Notes: a model not told the origin generated them from the letters alone. DNA of 64,000 nucleotides from Eledone cirrhosa (GCA_964016885.1 OZ024742.1:5868604-5932603), one strand, 5' to 3'; counted from the stretch's first letter, positions 13,789-28,189 are shown. A program made the numbers and translations.

Positions 13789-16700
13789 TTTAGATCTGGA
13801 GGGGCAGTACAGCCTGGCACAACTACCATACTATATATTTAGATCTGGAGGGCAGAACAGCCTGGCAAAGTACCATACTATATATTTAGATCTGGAGCGG
13901 CAGAACATCTTGGCACAACTACAATACTATATATTTAGATCTGGAGGTGGAAGAAAAACATGGCACAACTACCATACTATATATTTAGATCTGGAGGTGG
14001 AAAACAGCCTGGCCCAACTACCATACTATATATTTAGATCTGGAGGGGCAGAACAGCCTGGCACAACTACCATACTATACATTTAGATCTGGAGGGGTAG
14101 AATAGCTTGGCACAACTAACATACTATATATTTAGATCTAGAGGGGCAGAACAGTCTGGCACAACTACTATAATATATATTTAGATCTGGAGGGGCAGAA
14201 CAGCATGGCACAACTTCCATACTATATATTTAGATCTGGAGGTGGAAGAAGAGCCTGGCACAACTACCATACTATATATTTAGATATGGAGAGGCAGAAC
14301 AGCCTGGCACAAGTACCATACTATATATTTAGATCTGGAGGGGCAGAACAGCTTGGCACAACTACCATACTATATATTTATATCTGTCGTTGGAAGAACA
14401 ATCTGGCACAACTACCATACTATATATTTAGATCTGGAGGGCCAGAAGAGCCTGGTACAACTACCCTACTATATATTTAGAGCTGGAGGGGTAGAACAGC
14501 TTGGCACAACAACCATACTATATATATAGATCTGGAGGGCAGAACAGCATGGCACAACTACCATACTATATATTTAAATCTGGAGGGGCAGAATAACCTG
14601 GCACAAATACCATACTATATATTTAGATCTGGTGGTGGCAGTACAGCCTGGCACAACTACCATACAATATATTGAAATCTGGAGGGCCAGAATAACCTGG
14701 CACAACTACCATGCTATATATTTAGATCTGGAGGTGGGAGTAGAGCCTGGCACAACTACCATAATATATATTTAAATCAGGAGGGGCAGAATAACCTGGC
14801 ACAACTAGCATACTATATATTTAAATCTGGAGGGGTAGAACAACCTGGCACAATCACCATACTATATATTTAGATCTGGAGCGGCAGAACAGCATAACAC
14901 AACTACCATACTATATATTTATATCTGGAGAGGCAGAACAGCCTGGCACAAGTACCATACTATATATTTAGATCTGGAGAGGCAGAACAGCTTTGCACAA
15001 CTACCATACTATATATTTATATCTGTCAGTGGAAGAACAATCTGGCATAACTACCATACTATATGTTTAGATCTGGAGGGCCAGAATAGCCTGGCACAAC
15101 TACCCTACTATATATTTAGATCTGGAGAGGCAGAACGACCTGGCACAACTACCATACAATATATTTAGATCTGGAGGGGCAGAATAACCTGGCACAACTA
15201 CCATACTATATATTTAGATCTGTAGGGGCAGAAGTGCCTGGCACAACTACCATACTATATATTTTGATCTGGAGGGCTAGAACAGCTTGGCACAATTACC
15301 ATAATATATATTTAGATCTGGAGGGGCAGAACAGTCTGGCACCACTACCATACTAGATATTTAGATCTGGAGGGACAGAAGAGCCTTGGATAACTACCAT
15401 ACTATATATTTAAGTCTGGAGGGGAAGAATAACCTGGCACAACTACCATACTATATATTTAGATCTGGAGGGGCAGAAGAGGCTGGCACAACTACCATAC
15501 TATATATTTAGATCTGGAGGGCCAGAACAACCTGACACAACTAGCATATATATATTTAGATCTGGAGGGGCAATACAGCCTGGCACAACTACCAGAATAT
15601 ATATTTAGATCTGGAGGGGCAGAACAGCCTAACACAACTACCATACTATATATTTAGATCTGGAGGGACAGAATAGCCTGGCACAAGTACCATACTATAT
15701 ATTTAGATCTGGAGCGGCAGAACAACTTGGCACAACTACTATACTATATATTTAGATCTGGAGGTGCAGAACAGCATGGCACAACTACCATACTATATAT
15801 TTAAATCTGGAGGGGTAGAATAACCTGGCACAAATAGCATACTATATATTTAGATCTGGAGGTGGAAGAAGACCCTGGCTCGACTACCATACTATACATT
15901 TAGATCTGTCGGTGGAAGAACAATCTGGCACAACTACCATACTATATATTTAGATCTGGAGGGCCAGCAGAGCCTGGCACAACTACCCTACTATATATTT
16001 AGATCTGGAGGGGCAGAACAGCCTGGCACAACTATCCATACTATATATTTAGATCTGGAGGGGCAGAACAACCTGGCACAACTACCATACTATACATTTA
16101 GATCTGGAGAGGTAGAACAGCTTGGCACAACTACCATACTATATATTTAGATCTGGAGAGGCTGAACAGTCTGGCACAACTACTATACTATACATCTAGA
16201 TCTGGAGGGGGAGAACAGCATGGCACAACTACCATACTATATATTTAAATCTGAAGGGGCAGAATAACCTGGCACAAATACCATACTATATATTTAGATC
16301 TGGTGGTGGGAGTACAACCTGGCACAACTACTATGCTATATATTTAAATCTGGAGGGGCAGAATAACCTAGCACAACTACCATAATATATATTTAGATCT
16401 GGAGGTGAAAGAAGGACCTGGCAAAACTACCATACTATATATTTAGATATGGAGGGGAAGAACTGCCTGGCACAACTACTATACTATATATTTAGATCTG
16501 GAGGGGTAGAACAGCTTGGAACAATTACCATATTATATATTTAGATCTGGAGTGGCAGAAAAGTCTGGCACCACTACCATACTATATATTTAAATCTGGA
16601 GAGGGAGAAGAGCCTGGCACAAATACCATACTATATATTTAAATCTGGAGGGGCAGAACAGCTTGGCACAACTACCATACTATATATTTAGATCTGGAGG

Positions 16701-17427
16701 TGGAAGAAGAGCCTGGCACAACTACCATACTTTATATTTAGATCTGGAGGTGGGAGTACAGCCTGGCACAACTACCATACTATATATTTAGACCTGGAGG
16801 TGGGAGAAATGCCTGGCAAAACTACCATACATATATTTAGATCTGGAGGTGGGAGTACAGCCTGGGACAACTACCATAATATATATTTAAATCTTGAGGG
16901 GGAGAATAACCTGGCACAACTAGCATACTATATATTTATATCTGGAGGTGGAAGAAGACCCTGGCACAACTACCATACTATATATTTAGATCTGGACGGG
17001 TAGAACAAACTGGCACAATTACCATACTATAATTTTGGATCTGGAGGGGCAGAACAGCCTAACACAACTACCATACTATATATTTAGATCTGGAGGCGCA
17101 GAAGAGCCTGGCACAACTACCATACTATATATTTAGATCTGGAGGTAAAAGAACAACCTGGAACAACTACCATACTATATATTTAGAATTGGAGGGGCAG
17201 AACAGCCTGGCATAACTACCTTACTATATATTTAGATCTGGAGGGGCAGAACAGCCTGGAACAAGTACCATACTATATATTTATATCTGGAGGGGCAGAA
17301 CAGCTTGGCACAACTACCATACTATATATTTATATCTGTCGGTGGAAGAACAATCTGGCACAACTACCATACTATATATTTAGATCTGGAAGGCCAGAAG
17401 AGCCTGGCACAACTACCCTACTATATA

Positions 17428-17477
17428 TTTAGATCTGGAGGGGCAGAACAGCCTGGCACAACTATCCATACTATATA
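17428..17477 (+). repeat. 50-bp monomer with ACTATCCATAC insertion
   Basis: This is a GGGGCAGAACAG monomer with one extra base in the conserved ACTACCATAC segment (ACTATCCATAC). The same insertion occurs near 9742, 16,033, 18,795, 21,208, 22,... and later copies such as 26,228, 28,444, 33,562, 38,680 and 52,260. It travels with the long repeat units rather than at random. Confidence 0.85.
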
Positions 17478-18671
17478 TTTAGATCTGGAGGGGCAGAACA
17501 ACCTGGCACAACTACCATACTATACATTTAGAGCTGGAGGGGTAGAACAGCTTGGCACAACAACCATACTATATATTTAGATCTGGAGGGCAGAACAGTC
17601 TGGCACAACTACTATACTATATATTTAGATCTGGAGAGGCAGAACAGCATGGCACAACTACCATACTATATATTCAAATCTGGAGGGGCAGAATAACCTA
17701 GCACAAATACCATACTATATATTTAGATCTGGTGGTGGTAGTACAGCCTCGCACAACTACCATACTATATATTTAAATCTGGAGGGGCAGAATAACCTGG
17801 CACAACTACCATACTATATATATTTAGATCTGGAGGTGGAAGAAGAGCCTGGCACAACTACCATACTATATATTTAGATCTGAAGGGGTAGAACAGCTTG
17901 GAACAATTACCATATTATATATTTAGATCTGGAGTGGCAGAACAGTCTGGCACCACTATCATACTATATATTTAGATCTGGAGGGGCAGAAGAGCCTGGC
18001 ACAACTACCATACTATATATTTAAATCTGGAGGGGTAGAACAGCTTGGCACAACTACCATACTATATATTTAGATCTGGAGGTGGAAGAAGAGCCTGGCA
18101 CAACTACCATACTTTATATTTAGATCTGGAGGTGCGAGTACAGCCTGGCACAACTACCATACTATATATTTAGACCTGGATGTGGAAGAAGTGCCTGGCA
18201 AAACTAACATACATATATTTAGATCTGGAGGTGGGAGTAGAGCCTGGCACAACTACCATAATATATATTTAAATCAGGAGGGGCAGAATAACCTGGCACA
18301 ACTAGCATACTATATATTAAAATCTGGAGGGGTAGAACAACCTGGCACAATCACCATACTATATATTTAGATCTGGAGCGGCAGAACAGCCTGGCACAAG
18401 TACCATACTATTTATTTAGATCTGGAGGGGCAGAACAGCTTGGCACAACTACCATACTATATATTTAAATCTGGAGGGGCAGAATAACCTAGCACAACTA
18501 CCATACTATATATTTAGATCTGGAGGTGGAAGAAGAGCCTGGCACGACTACCATACTATATATTTAGATCTGGAGAGGCAGAACAGCCTGGCACAAGTAC
18601 CATACTATTTATTTAGATCTGGAGGGGCAGAACAGCTTGGCACAACTACCATACTATATATTTATATCTGT
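17441..18671. repeat. 1.2-kb block, second copy
   Basis: This is the partner of the segment at 9,720-10,950. Substitutions between the two are few, for example TACATTTGGACC in the first copy and TATATTTAGACC here, and AGAGCTGG ... CTACC there against CAACC here. About 6.5 kb of other monomers separates the copies, so this is a dispersed duplication within the array, or the remains of a longer period. Confidence 0.83.
17576..17623 (+). repeat. 48-bp monomer with shortened G run
   Basis: GGAGGGCAG replaces GGAGGGGCAG, one G fewer, followed by CAGTCTGG and CTACTATAC. Copies with the same combination recur near 21,283, 27,580, 29,796, 34,914, 39,984, 44,957, 55,040 and 61,975. G-run slippage is the simplest origin. 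Confidence 0.85.
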
Positions 18672-19699
18672 CGGTGGAAGAACAATCTGGCACAACTACC
18701 ATACTATATATTTAGATCTGGAGGGCCAGAAGAGCCTGGCACAACTACCCTACTATATATTTAGATCTGGAGGGGCAGAACAGCCTGGCACAACTATCCA
18801 TACTATATATTTAGATGTGGAGGGGCAGAACAACCTGGCACAACTACCATACTATACATTTAGATCTGGAGAGGTAGAACAGCCTGGCACAACTATCAAT
18901 ACTATATATTTAGATGTGGAGGGGCAGAACAACCTGGCACAACTACCATACTATATATCTAGATCTGGAGGGGCTGAACAGTCTGGCACAACCACTATAC
19001 TATATATCTAGATCTGGAGGGGGAGAACAGCATGGCACAACTACCATACTATATATTTAAATCTGGAGGGGCAGAATAACCTGGCACAAATACCATACTA
19101 TATATTTAGATCTAGTAGTGGGAGTACAGCCTGGCACAACTACCATACTATATATTTAAATCTGGAGGGGAAGAATAACCTAGCACAACTACCATACTAT
19201 ATATTTAGATCTGGAGGTGGAAGAAGGACCTGGCACAACTATCATACTATATATTTAGATCTGGAGGGGAAGAACTGCCTGGCACAACTACTATACTATA
19301 TATTTAGATCTGGAGGGGCAGAACAGCTTAGCACAACTACCATGCTATATATTTAGATCTGTAGGGGCAGAAGAGCCTGGCACAACTACCATACTATATA
19401 TTTAGATCTGGAGGGTTAGAACAGCTTGGAACAATTACCATATTATATATTTAGATCTGGAGTGGCAGAACAGTCTGGCACCGCTACCATACTATATATT
19501 TAAATCTGGAGAGGCAGAAGAGCCTGGCACAACTACCATACTATATATTTAAATCTGGAGGGAAAGAACAGCTTTGCACAACTACCATACTATATATTTA
19601 GATCTGGAGGTGGAAGAAGAGCCTGGCACAACTACCATACTTTATATTTAGATCTGTAGGTGGGAGTACAGCCTGGCACAACTATCATACTATATATTT

Positions 19700-22600
19700 A
19701 GACCTGGAGGTGGGAGAAGTGCCTGGCAAAACTACCATACATATATTTAGATCTGGAGGTGGGAGTACAGCCTGGGACAACTACCAAAATATATATTTAA
19801 ATCTGGAGGGGGAGAATAACCTGGCACAACTATCATACTATATATTTATATTTGGAGGTGGAAGAAGACCCTGGCACAACTACCATACTATATATTTAGT
19901 CTGGACGGGTAGAACAACCTGGCACAATTACCATACTATATATTTAGATCTGGAGGGGCAGAACAGCCTGGCACAACTACCATACTATATATTTAGAATT
20001 GGAGGGGCAGAACAGCCTGGCATAACTACCTTACTATATATTTAGATCTGGAGGGGCAGAACAGCCTGGCACAAGTACCATACTATACATTTAGATCTGG
20101 AGACGCAGAAGAGCCTGGCACAACTACCATACTATATATTTAAATCTGGAGGTGAAGAATAGCTTGGCACAACTACCATACTATATATTTAGATATGGAG
20201 GTGGCAGAAGAGCCTGGCACAACTACCATACCATATATTTAGATCTGGAGGGGAAGAACAGCCTGGCACAACTACCATACTATATATTTAGATCTGGAGG
20301 GGTAGAACAACCTGGCACAATCACCATACTATATATTTATATCTGGAGCGGCAGAACAGCATAACACAACTACCATATTATATATTTAGATCTGGAGAGG
20401 CAGAACAGCCTGGCACAAGTACCATACTATATAGTTAGATCTGGAGGGGTAGAACAGCTTGGCATAACTACCATACTATATATTTATATCTGTCGGTGGA
20501 AGAACAATCTGGCATAACTACCATACTATATGTTTAGATCTGGAGGGCCAGAAGAGGCTGACACAACTACCCTACTATAATTTTAGATCTGGAGAGGCAG
20601 ATCGGCCTGGCACAACTACCATACTATATATTTAGATCTGGAGGTGGAAGAAAAACCTGGCACAACTACCATACTATATATTTAGATCTGGAGGTGGAAA
20701 ACAGCCTGGACCAACTACCATACTATATATTTAGATCTGGAGGGGCAGAACAGCCTGGCACAACTACCATACTATACATTTAGATCTGGAGGGGTAGAAC
20801 AGCTTGGCACAACTAACATACTATATATTTAGATCTAGAGGGGCAGAACAGTCTGGCACAACGACTATAATATATATTTAGATCTGGAGGGGCAGAACAG
20901 CATGGCACAACTTCCATACTATATATTTAGATCTGGAGGTGGAAGAAGAGCCTGGCACAACTACCATACTATATATTTAGATCTGGAGAGGCAGAACAGC
21001 CTGGCACAAGTACCATACTATATATTTAGATCTGGAGGGGCAGAACAGCTTGGCACAACTACCATACTATATATTTATATCTGACGGTGGAAGAACAATC
21101 TGACACAACTACCATACTATATATTTATATCTGGAGGGCCAGAAGAGCCTGGCACAACTACCGTACTATATATTTAGATCTGGAGGGGCAGAACAGCCTG
21201 GCACAACTATCCATACTATATATTTAGATCTGGAGGGGTAGAACAGCTTGGCACAACAACCATACTATATATTTAGATCTGGAGGGCAGAACAGTCTGGC
21301 ACAACTACTATACTATATATTTAGATGTGGAGAGGCAGAACAGCATGGCACAACTACCATACTATATATTTAAATCTGGAGGGGCAGAATAACCTAGCAC
21401 AAATACCATACTATACATTTAGATCTGGTGGTGGTAGTACAGCCTCGCACAACTACCATACTATATATTTAAATCTGGAGGGGCAGAATAACCTGGCACA
21501 ACTACCATACTATATATATTTAGATCTGGAGGTGGAAGAAGAGCCTGGCACAACTACCATACTATATATTTAGATCTGAAGGGGTAGAACAGCTTGGAAC
21601 AATTACCATATAATATATTTAGATCTGGAGTGGCAGAACAGTCTGGCACCACTACCATACTATACATTTAGATCTGGAGGGGCAGAAGAGCCTGGCACAA
21701 CTACCATACTATATATTTAAATCTGGAGGGGTAGAACAGCTTGGCACAACTACCATACTATATATTTAGATCTGGAGGTGGGAGAAGAGCCTGGCACAAT
21801 TACCATACTTTATATTTAGATCTGGAGGTGCGAGTACAGCCTGGCACAACTACCATACTATATATTTAGACCTGGAGGTGGAAGAAGTGCCTGGCAAAAC
21901 TACCATACATATATTTAGATCTGGAGGTGGGAGTAGAGCCTGGCACAACTACCATAATATATATTTAAATCAGGAGGGGCAGAATAACCTGGCACAACTA
22001 GCATACTATATATTTAAATCTGGAGGGGGAGAACAACCTGGCACAATCACCATACTATATATTTAGATCTGGAGCGGCAGAACAGCATAACACAACTACC
22101 ATACTATATATTTATATCTGGAGAGGCAGAACAGCTTGGCACAAGTACCATACTATATATTTAGATCTGGAGAGGCAGAACAGCTTGGCACAACTACCAT
22201 ACTATATATTTATATCTGTCGGTGGAAGAACAATCTGGCATAACTACCATACTATATGTTTAGATCTGGAGGTCCAGAATAGCCTGGCACAACTACCCTA
22301 CTATATATTTAGATCTGGAGAGGCAGAACGACCTGGCACAACTACCATACTATATATTTTGATCTGGAGGGCCAGAACAGTCTGGCACCACTACCATACT
22401 AGATATTTAGATCTGGAGGGGCGGAAGAGCCTTGGATAACTACCATACTATATATTTAAGTCTGGAGGGGAAGAATAAACAGGCACAACTACCATATTAT
22501 ATATTGAGATCTGGAGGGGCAGAAGAGCCTGGCACAACTACCATACTATATATTTAGATCTGGAGGGCCAGAACAACCTGACACAACTAGCATATATATA

Positions 22601-22720
22601 TTTAGATCTGGAGGGGCAGTACAGCCTGGCACAACTACCAATATATATATTTAGATCTGGAGGGGCAGAACAGCCTAACACAACTACGATACTATATATT
22701 TAGATCTCGAGAGGTAGAAC
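19700..22720. repeat. Partial diverged copy of the long unit
   Basis: The order of variant monomers matches 29.85-32.5 kb, with offsets of 10,141, 10,142, 10,093 and 10,043 bp. The first one-base step is a lost A in TTTAGTCTGG near 19,895. The later steps are losses of one monomer each in the downstream copy. Relative to the 24-kb copy it also lacks three monomers near 22,360 and two near 22,687. Confidence 0.78.
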
Positions 22721-24071
22721 AGCTTGGCATAACTACCATACTATATATTTAGATCTGGAGGGGCAGAACAGTCTGGCACAACTACTATACTATATATTTA
22801 GATCTGGAGGTGCAGAACAGCATGGCACAACTACCATACTATATATTTAAATCTGGAGGGGCAGAATAACCTGGCACAAATAGCATACTATATATTTAGA
22901 TCTGGAGGGGGAAGAAGAGCCTGGCACGACTACTATACTATATATTTAGATCTGGAGAGGCAGAACAGCCTGGCACAAGTACCATACTATTTATTTAGAT
23001 CTGGAGGGGCAGAACAGCTTGGCACAACTAACATACTATATATTTATATCTGTCGGTGGAAGAACAATCTGGCACAACTACCATACTATATATTTAGATC
23101 TGGAGGGCCAGAAGAGCCGGGCACAACTACCCTACAATATATTTAGATCTGGAGGGGCAGAATAGCCTGGCACAACTATCCATACTATATATTTAGATGT
23201 GGAGGGGCAGAACAACCTGGCACAACTACCATACTATATATTTAGATCTGGAGGGGGAGAACAGCATGGCACAACTACCATACTATATATTTAAATCTGG
23301 AGGGGCAGAATAACCTGGCACAAATACCATACTATATAATTTGATCTGGAGTTGGGAGTACAGCCTGGCACAACTACCATACTATATATTTAAATCTGCA
23401 AGGACAGAATAACCTGGCACAACTACCATACTATATATTTAGATATGGAGGTGGAAGAAGAGCCTGGCACAACTACCATACCATATATTTAGATCTGGAG
23501 GGGAAGAACAGCCTGGCACAACTACCATACTATATATTTAGATCTGGAGGGCTAGAACAACCTGGCACAATCACCATACTATATATTTATATCTGGAGCG
23601 GCAGAACAGCATAACACAACTACCATACTATATATTTAGATCTGGAGAGGCAGAACAGCCAGGCACAACTACCATACTATATATTTAGATCTGGAGGGGC
23701 AGAACAGCCTGGCACAACTACCATACTATACATTTAGATTTGGAGGGGTAGAACAGCTTGGCACAACTAACATACTATATATTTAGATCTAGAGGGGCAG
23801 AACAGTCTGGCACAACTACTATAATATATATTTAGATCTGGAGGGGCAGAACAGCATGGCACAACTTCCATACTATATATTTAGATCTGGAGGTGGAAGA
23901 AGAGCCTGGCACAACTACCATACTATATATTTAGATCTGGAGAGGCAGAACAGCCTGGCACAAGTACCATACTATATATTTAGATCTGGAGGTGGGAGAA
24001 GTGCCTGGCAAAACTACCATACATATATTTAGATCTGGAGGTGGGAGTACAGCCTGGGACAACTACCATAA
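21363..24071. repeat. Shortened copy of the unit that follows it
   Basis: The monomer order follows that of 24,072 to about 27.2 kb, but the offset grows stepwise: 2709, 2856, 2954, 3053, then 3299 bp. Steps of 147, 98, 99 and about 246 bp correspond to three, two, two and five monomers missing here. Anchors are the CTGGTGGTGG monomer (21,425/24,134), GCGGAAGAGC (22,421/25,277), CTCGAG (22,706/25,660) and GGAGTTGGGA (23,348/26,401). Confidence 0.8.
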
Positions 24072-27000
24072 TATATATTTAAATCTGGAGGGGCAGAATA
24101 ACCTAGCACAAATACCATACTATACATTTAGATCTGGTGGTGGTAGTACAGCCTCGCACAACTACCATACTATATATTTAAATCTGGAGGGGCAGAATAA
24201 CCTGGCACAACTACCATACTATATATATTTAGATCTGGAGGTGGAAGAAGAGCCTGGCACAACTACCATACTATATATTTAGATCTGAAGGGGTAGAACA
24301 GCTTGGAACAATTACCATATAATATATTTAGATCTGGAGTGGCAGAACAGTCTGGCACCACTACCATACTATATATTTAGATCTGGAGGGGCAGAAGAGC
24401 CTGGCACAACTACCATACTATATATGTAAATCTGGAGGGGTAGAACAGCTTGGCACAACTACCATACTATATATTTAGATCTGGAGGTGGAAGAAGAGCC
24501 TGGCACAACTACCATACTTTATATTTAGATCTGGAGGTGCGAGTACAGCCTGGCACAATTACCATACTATATATTTAGACCTGGAGGTGGAAGAAGTGCC
24601 TGGCAAAACTACCATACATATATTTAGATCTGGAGGTGGGAGTAGAGCCTGGCACAACTACCATAATATATATTTAAATCAGGAGGGGCAGAATAACCTG
24701 GCACAACTAGCATACTATATATTTAAATCTGGAGGGGGAGAACAACCTGGCACAATCACCATACTATATATTTAGATCTGGAGCGGCAGAACAGCATAAC
24801 ACAACTACCATACTATATATTTATATCTGGAGAGGCAGAACAGCCTGGCACAAGTACCATACTATATATTTAGATCTGGAGAGGCAGAACAGCTTGGCAC
24901 AACTACCATACTATATATTTATATCTGTCGGTGGAAGAACAATCTGGCATAACTACCATACTATATGTTTAGATCTGGAGGTCCAGAATAGCCTGGCACA
25001 ACTACCCTACTATATATTTAGATCTGGAGAGGCAGAACGACCTGGCACAACTACCATACTATATATTTAGATCTGGAGGGGCAGAATAACCTGGCACAAC
25101 TACCATACTATATATTTAGATCTGTAGGGGCAGAAGTGCCTGGCACAACTACCATACTGTATATTTTGATCTGGAGGGCTAGAACAGCTTGGCACAATTA
25201 CCATACTATATATTTAGATCTGGAGGGCCAGAACAGTCTGGCACCACTACCATACTAGATATTTAGATCTGGAGGGGCGGAAGAGCCTTGGATAACTACC
25301 ATACTATATATTTAAGTCTGGAGGGGAAGAATAAACTGGCACAACTACCATATTATATATTGAGATCTGGAGGGGCAGAAGAGCCTGGCACAACTACCAT
25401 ACTATATATTTAGATCTGGAGGGCCAGAACAACCTGACACAACTAGCATATATATATTTAGATCTGGAGGGGCAGTACAGCCTGGCACAACTACCAATAT
25501 ATATATTTAGATCTGGAGGGGCAGAACAGCCTAACACAACTACCATACTATATATTTAGATCTGGAGGGGCTGAATAGCCTGGCACAAGTACCATACTAT
25601 ATATTTAGATCTGGAGCGGCAGAACATCTTGGCACAACTACGATACTATATATTTAGATCTCGAGAGGTAGAACAGCTTGGCATAACTACCATACTATAT
25701 ATTTAGATCTGGAGGGGCAGAACAGTCTGGCACAACTACTATACTATATATTTAGAACTGGAGGTGCAGAACAGCATGGCACAACTACCATACTATATAT
25801 TTAAATCTGGAGGGGCAGAATAACCTGGCACAAATAGCATACTATATATTTAGATCTGGAGGGGGAAGAAGAGCCTGGCACGACTACTATACTATATATT
25901 TAGATCTGGAGAGGCAGAACAGCCTGGCACAAGTACCATACTATTTATTTAGATCTGGAGGGGCAGAACAGCTTGGCACAACTACCATACTCTATATTTA
26001 TATCTGTCGGTGGAAGAACAATCTGGCACAAGTACCATACTATATATTTAGATCTGGAGGGCCAGAAGAGCCTGGCACAACTACCCTACTATATATTTAG
26101 ATCTGGAGGGGCAGAATAGCCTGGCACAACTATCCATACTATATATTTAGATGTGGTGGGGCAGAACAACCTGGCACAACTACCATACTATACATTTAGA
26201 TCTGGAGAGGTAGAACAGCCTGGCACAACTATCCATACTATATATTTAGATGTGGAGGGGCAGAACAACCTGGCACAACTACCATACTATATATTTAGAT
26301 CTGGAGGGGCAGAACAGCATGGCACAACTACCATACTATATATTTAAATCTGGAGGGGCAGAATAACCTGGCACAAATACCATACTATATAATTAGATCT
26401 GGAGTTGGGAGTACAGCCTGGCACAACTACCATACTATATATTTAAATCTGGAAGGACAGAATAACCTGGCACAACTACCATACTATATATTTAGATATG
26501 GAGGTGGAAGAAGAGCCTGGCACAACTACCATACCATATATTTAGATCTGGAGGGAAAGAACAGCCTGGCACATCTACCATACTATATATTTAGATCTGG
26601 AGGGGTAGAACAACCTGGCACAATCACCATACTATATATTTATATCTGGAGCGGCAGAACAGCATAACACAACTACCATACTATATATTTAGATCTGGAG
26701 AGGCAGAACAGCCAGGCACAAGTACCATACTATATAGTTAGATCTGGATGGGTAGAACAGCTTGGCATAACTACCATACTATATATTTATATCTGTCGGT
26801 GGAAGAACAATCTGGCATAACTACCATACTATATGTTTAGATCTGGAGGGCCAGAAGAGCCTGACACAACTACCCTACTATAATTTTAGATCTGGAGAGG
26901 CAGATCGGCCTGGCACAACTACCATACTATATATTTAGATCTGGAGGTGGAAAACAGCCTGGACCAACTACCATACTATATATTTAGATCTGGAGGGGCA

Positions 27001-28189
27001 GAACAGCCTGGCACAACTACCATACTATACATTTAGATCTGGAGGGGTAGAACAGCTTGGCACAACTAACATACTATATATTTAGATCTAGAGGGGCAGA
27101 ACAGTCTGGCACAACTACTATAATATATATTTAGATCTGGAGGGGCAGAACAGCATGGCACAACTTCCATACTATATATTTAGATCTGGAGGTGGAAGAA
27201 GAGCCTGGCACAACTACCATACTATATATTTAGATCTGGAGAGGCAGAACAGCCTGGCACAAGTACCATACTATATATTTAGATCTGGAGGAGCAGAACA
27301 GCTTGGCACAACTACCATACTATATATTTATATCTGACGGTGGAAGAACAATCTGGCACAACTACCATACTATATATTTATATCTGGAGGGCCAGAAGAG
27401 CCTGGCACAACTACCGTACTATATATTTAGATCTGGAGGGGCAGAACAGCCTGGCACAACTATCCATACTGTATATTTAGATCTGGAGGGGCAGAACAAC
27501 CTGGCACAACTACCATACTGAAAATTTAGAGCTGGAGGGGTAGAACAGCTTGGCACAACAACCATACTATATATTTAGATCTGGAGGGCAGAACAGTCTG
27601 GCACAACTACTATACTATATATTTAGATCTGGAGGTGGAAGAAGTGCCTGGCAAAACTACCATACATATATTTAGATCTGGAGGTGGGAGTACAGCCTGG
27701 GACAACTACCATAATATATATTTAAATCTGGAGGGGGAGAATAACCTGGCACAACTATCATGCTATATATTTATATTTGGAGGTGGAAGAAGACCCTGGC
27801 ACAACTACCATACTATATATTTAGATCTGGACGGGTAGAACAACCTGGCACAATTACCATACTATATATTTAGATCTGGAGGGGCAGAACAGCCTGGCAC
27901 AACTACCATACTATATATTTAGAATTGGAGGGGCAGAACAGCCTGGCATAACTACCTTACTATATATTTAGATCTGGAGGGGCAGAACAGCCTGGCACAA
28001 GTACCATACTATACATTTAGATCTGGAGACGCAGAAGAGCCTGGCACAACTACCATACTATATATTTAAATCTGGAGGTGAAGAATAGCTTGGCACAACT
28101 ACCATACTATATATTTAGATATGGAGGTGGAAGAAGAGCCTGGCACAACTACCATATCATATATTTAGATCTGGAGGGGAAGAACAGCC
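24072..28189. repeat. Incomplete copy of the 5.1-kb higher-order unit
   Basis: From about 24,100 the sequence parallels 31.5-35.5 kb with an offset of 7384 bp. The offset becomes 7334 bp after a single 50-bp monomer (around 24,475-24,530) that the downstream copy lacks. Rare markers kept in order include CTCGAG (25,660/32,994) and CATACTCTATATTTATATC (25,985 region/33,318 region). It supplies the upstream neighbour of the two full units. Confidence 0.82.
25974..28189. repeat. 2,216-bp block A, copy 1
   Basis: This block is followed immediately by a copy of itself at 28,190-30,405 with a constant offset of 2216 bp (about 45 monomers). The left limit is set by CAGCTTGG here (25,973 T) against CAGCCTGG at the matching site (28,189 C). 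Shared rare markers are ATACTCTATATT, GATGTGGTGGGG, ATATAATTAGATC, ATATAGTTAG and CATACTGAAAATTTAGAGC. Confidence 0.88.

Larger units (their letters stand above)
9700..19700. repeat. Intermediate zone of satellite monomers
   Basis: This zone holds only monomers and no gene. The CAAAACTACC/CATACATATA, CATATATATA and CTGTCGGTGG variants that dominate the right side first appear here. Apart from the 1.2-kb block shared between its two ends, no long period is clear by eye. Several damaged monomers occur, for example CTACTACAATTTT-like and TATAATTTTGGATC tails near 17,030. Confidence 0.75.

Noticed and set aside
18637..19011. 124-codon open frame of YYIFRSGG / NYHTIYLDLEGQ-like repeats
   Set aside because: The peptide repeats are the three forward frames of the 49/50-bp monomer. 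The frame stays open because monomers of different length alternate.
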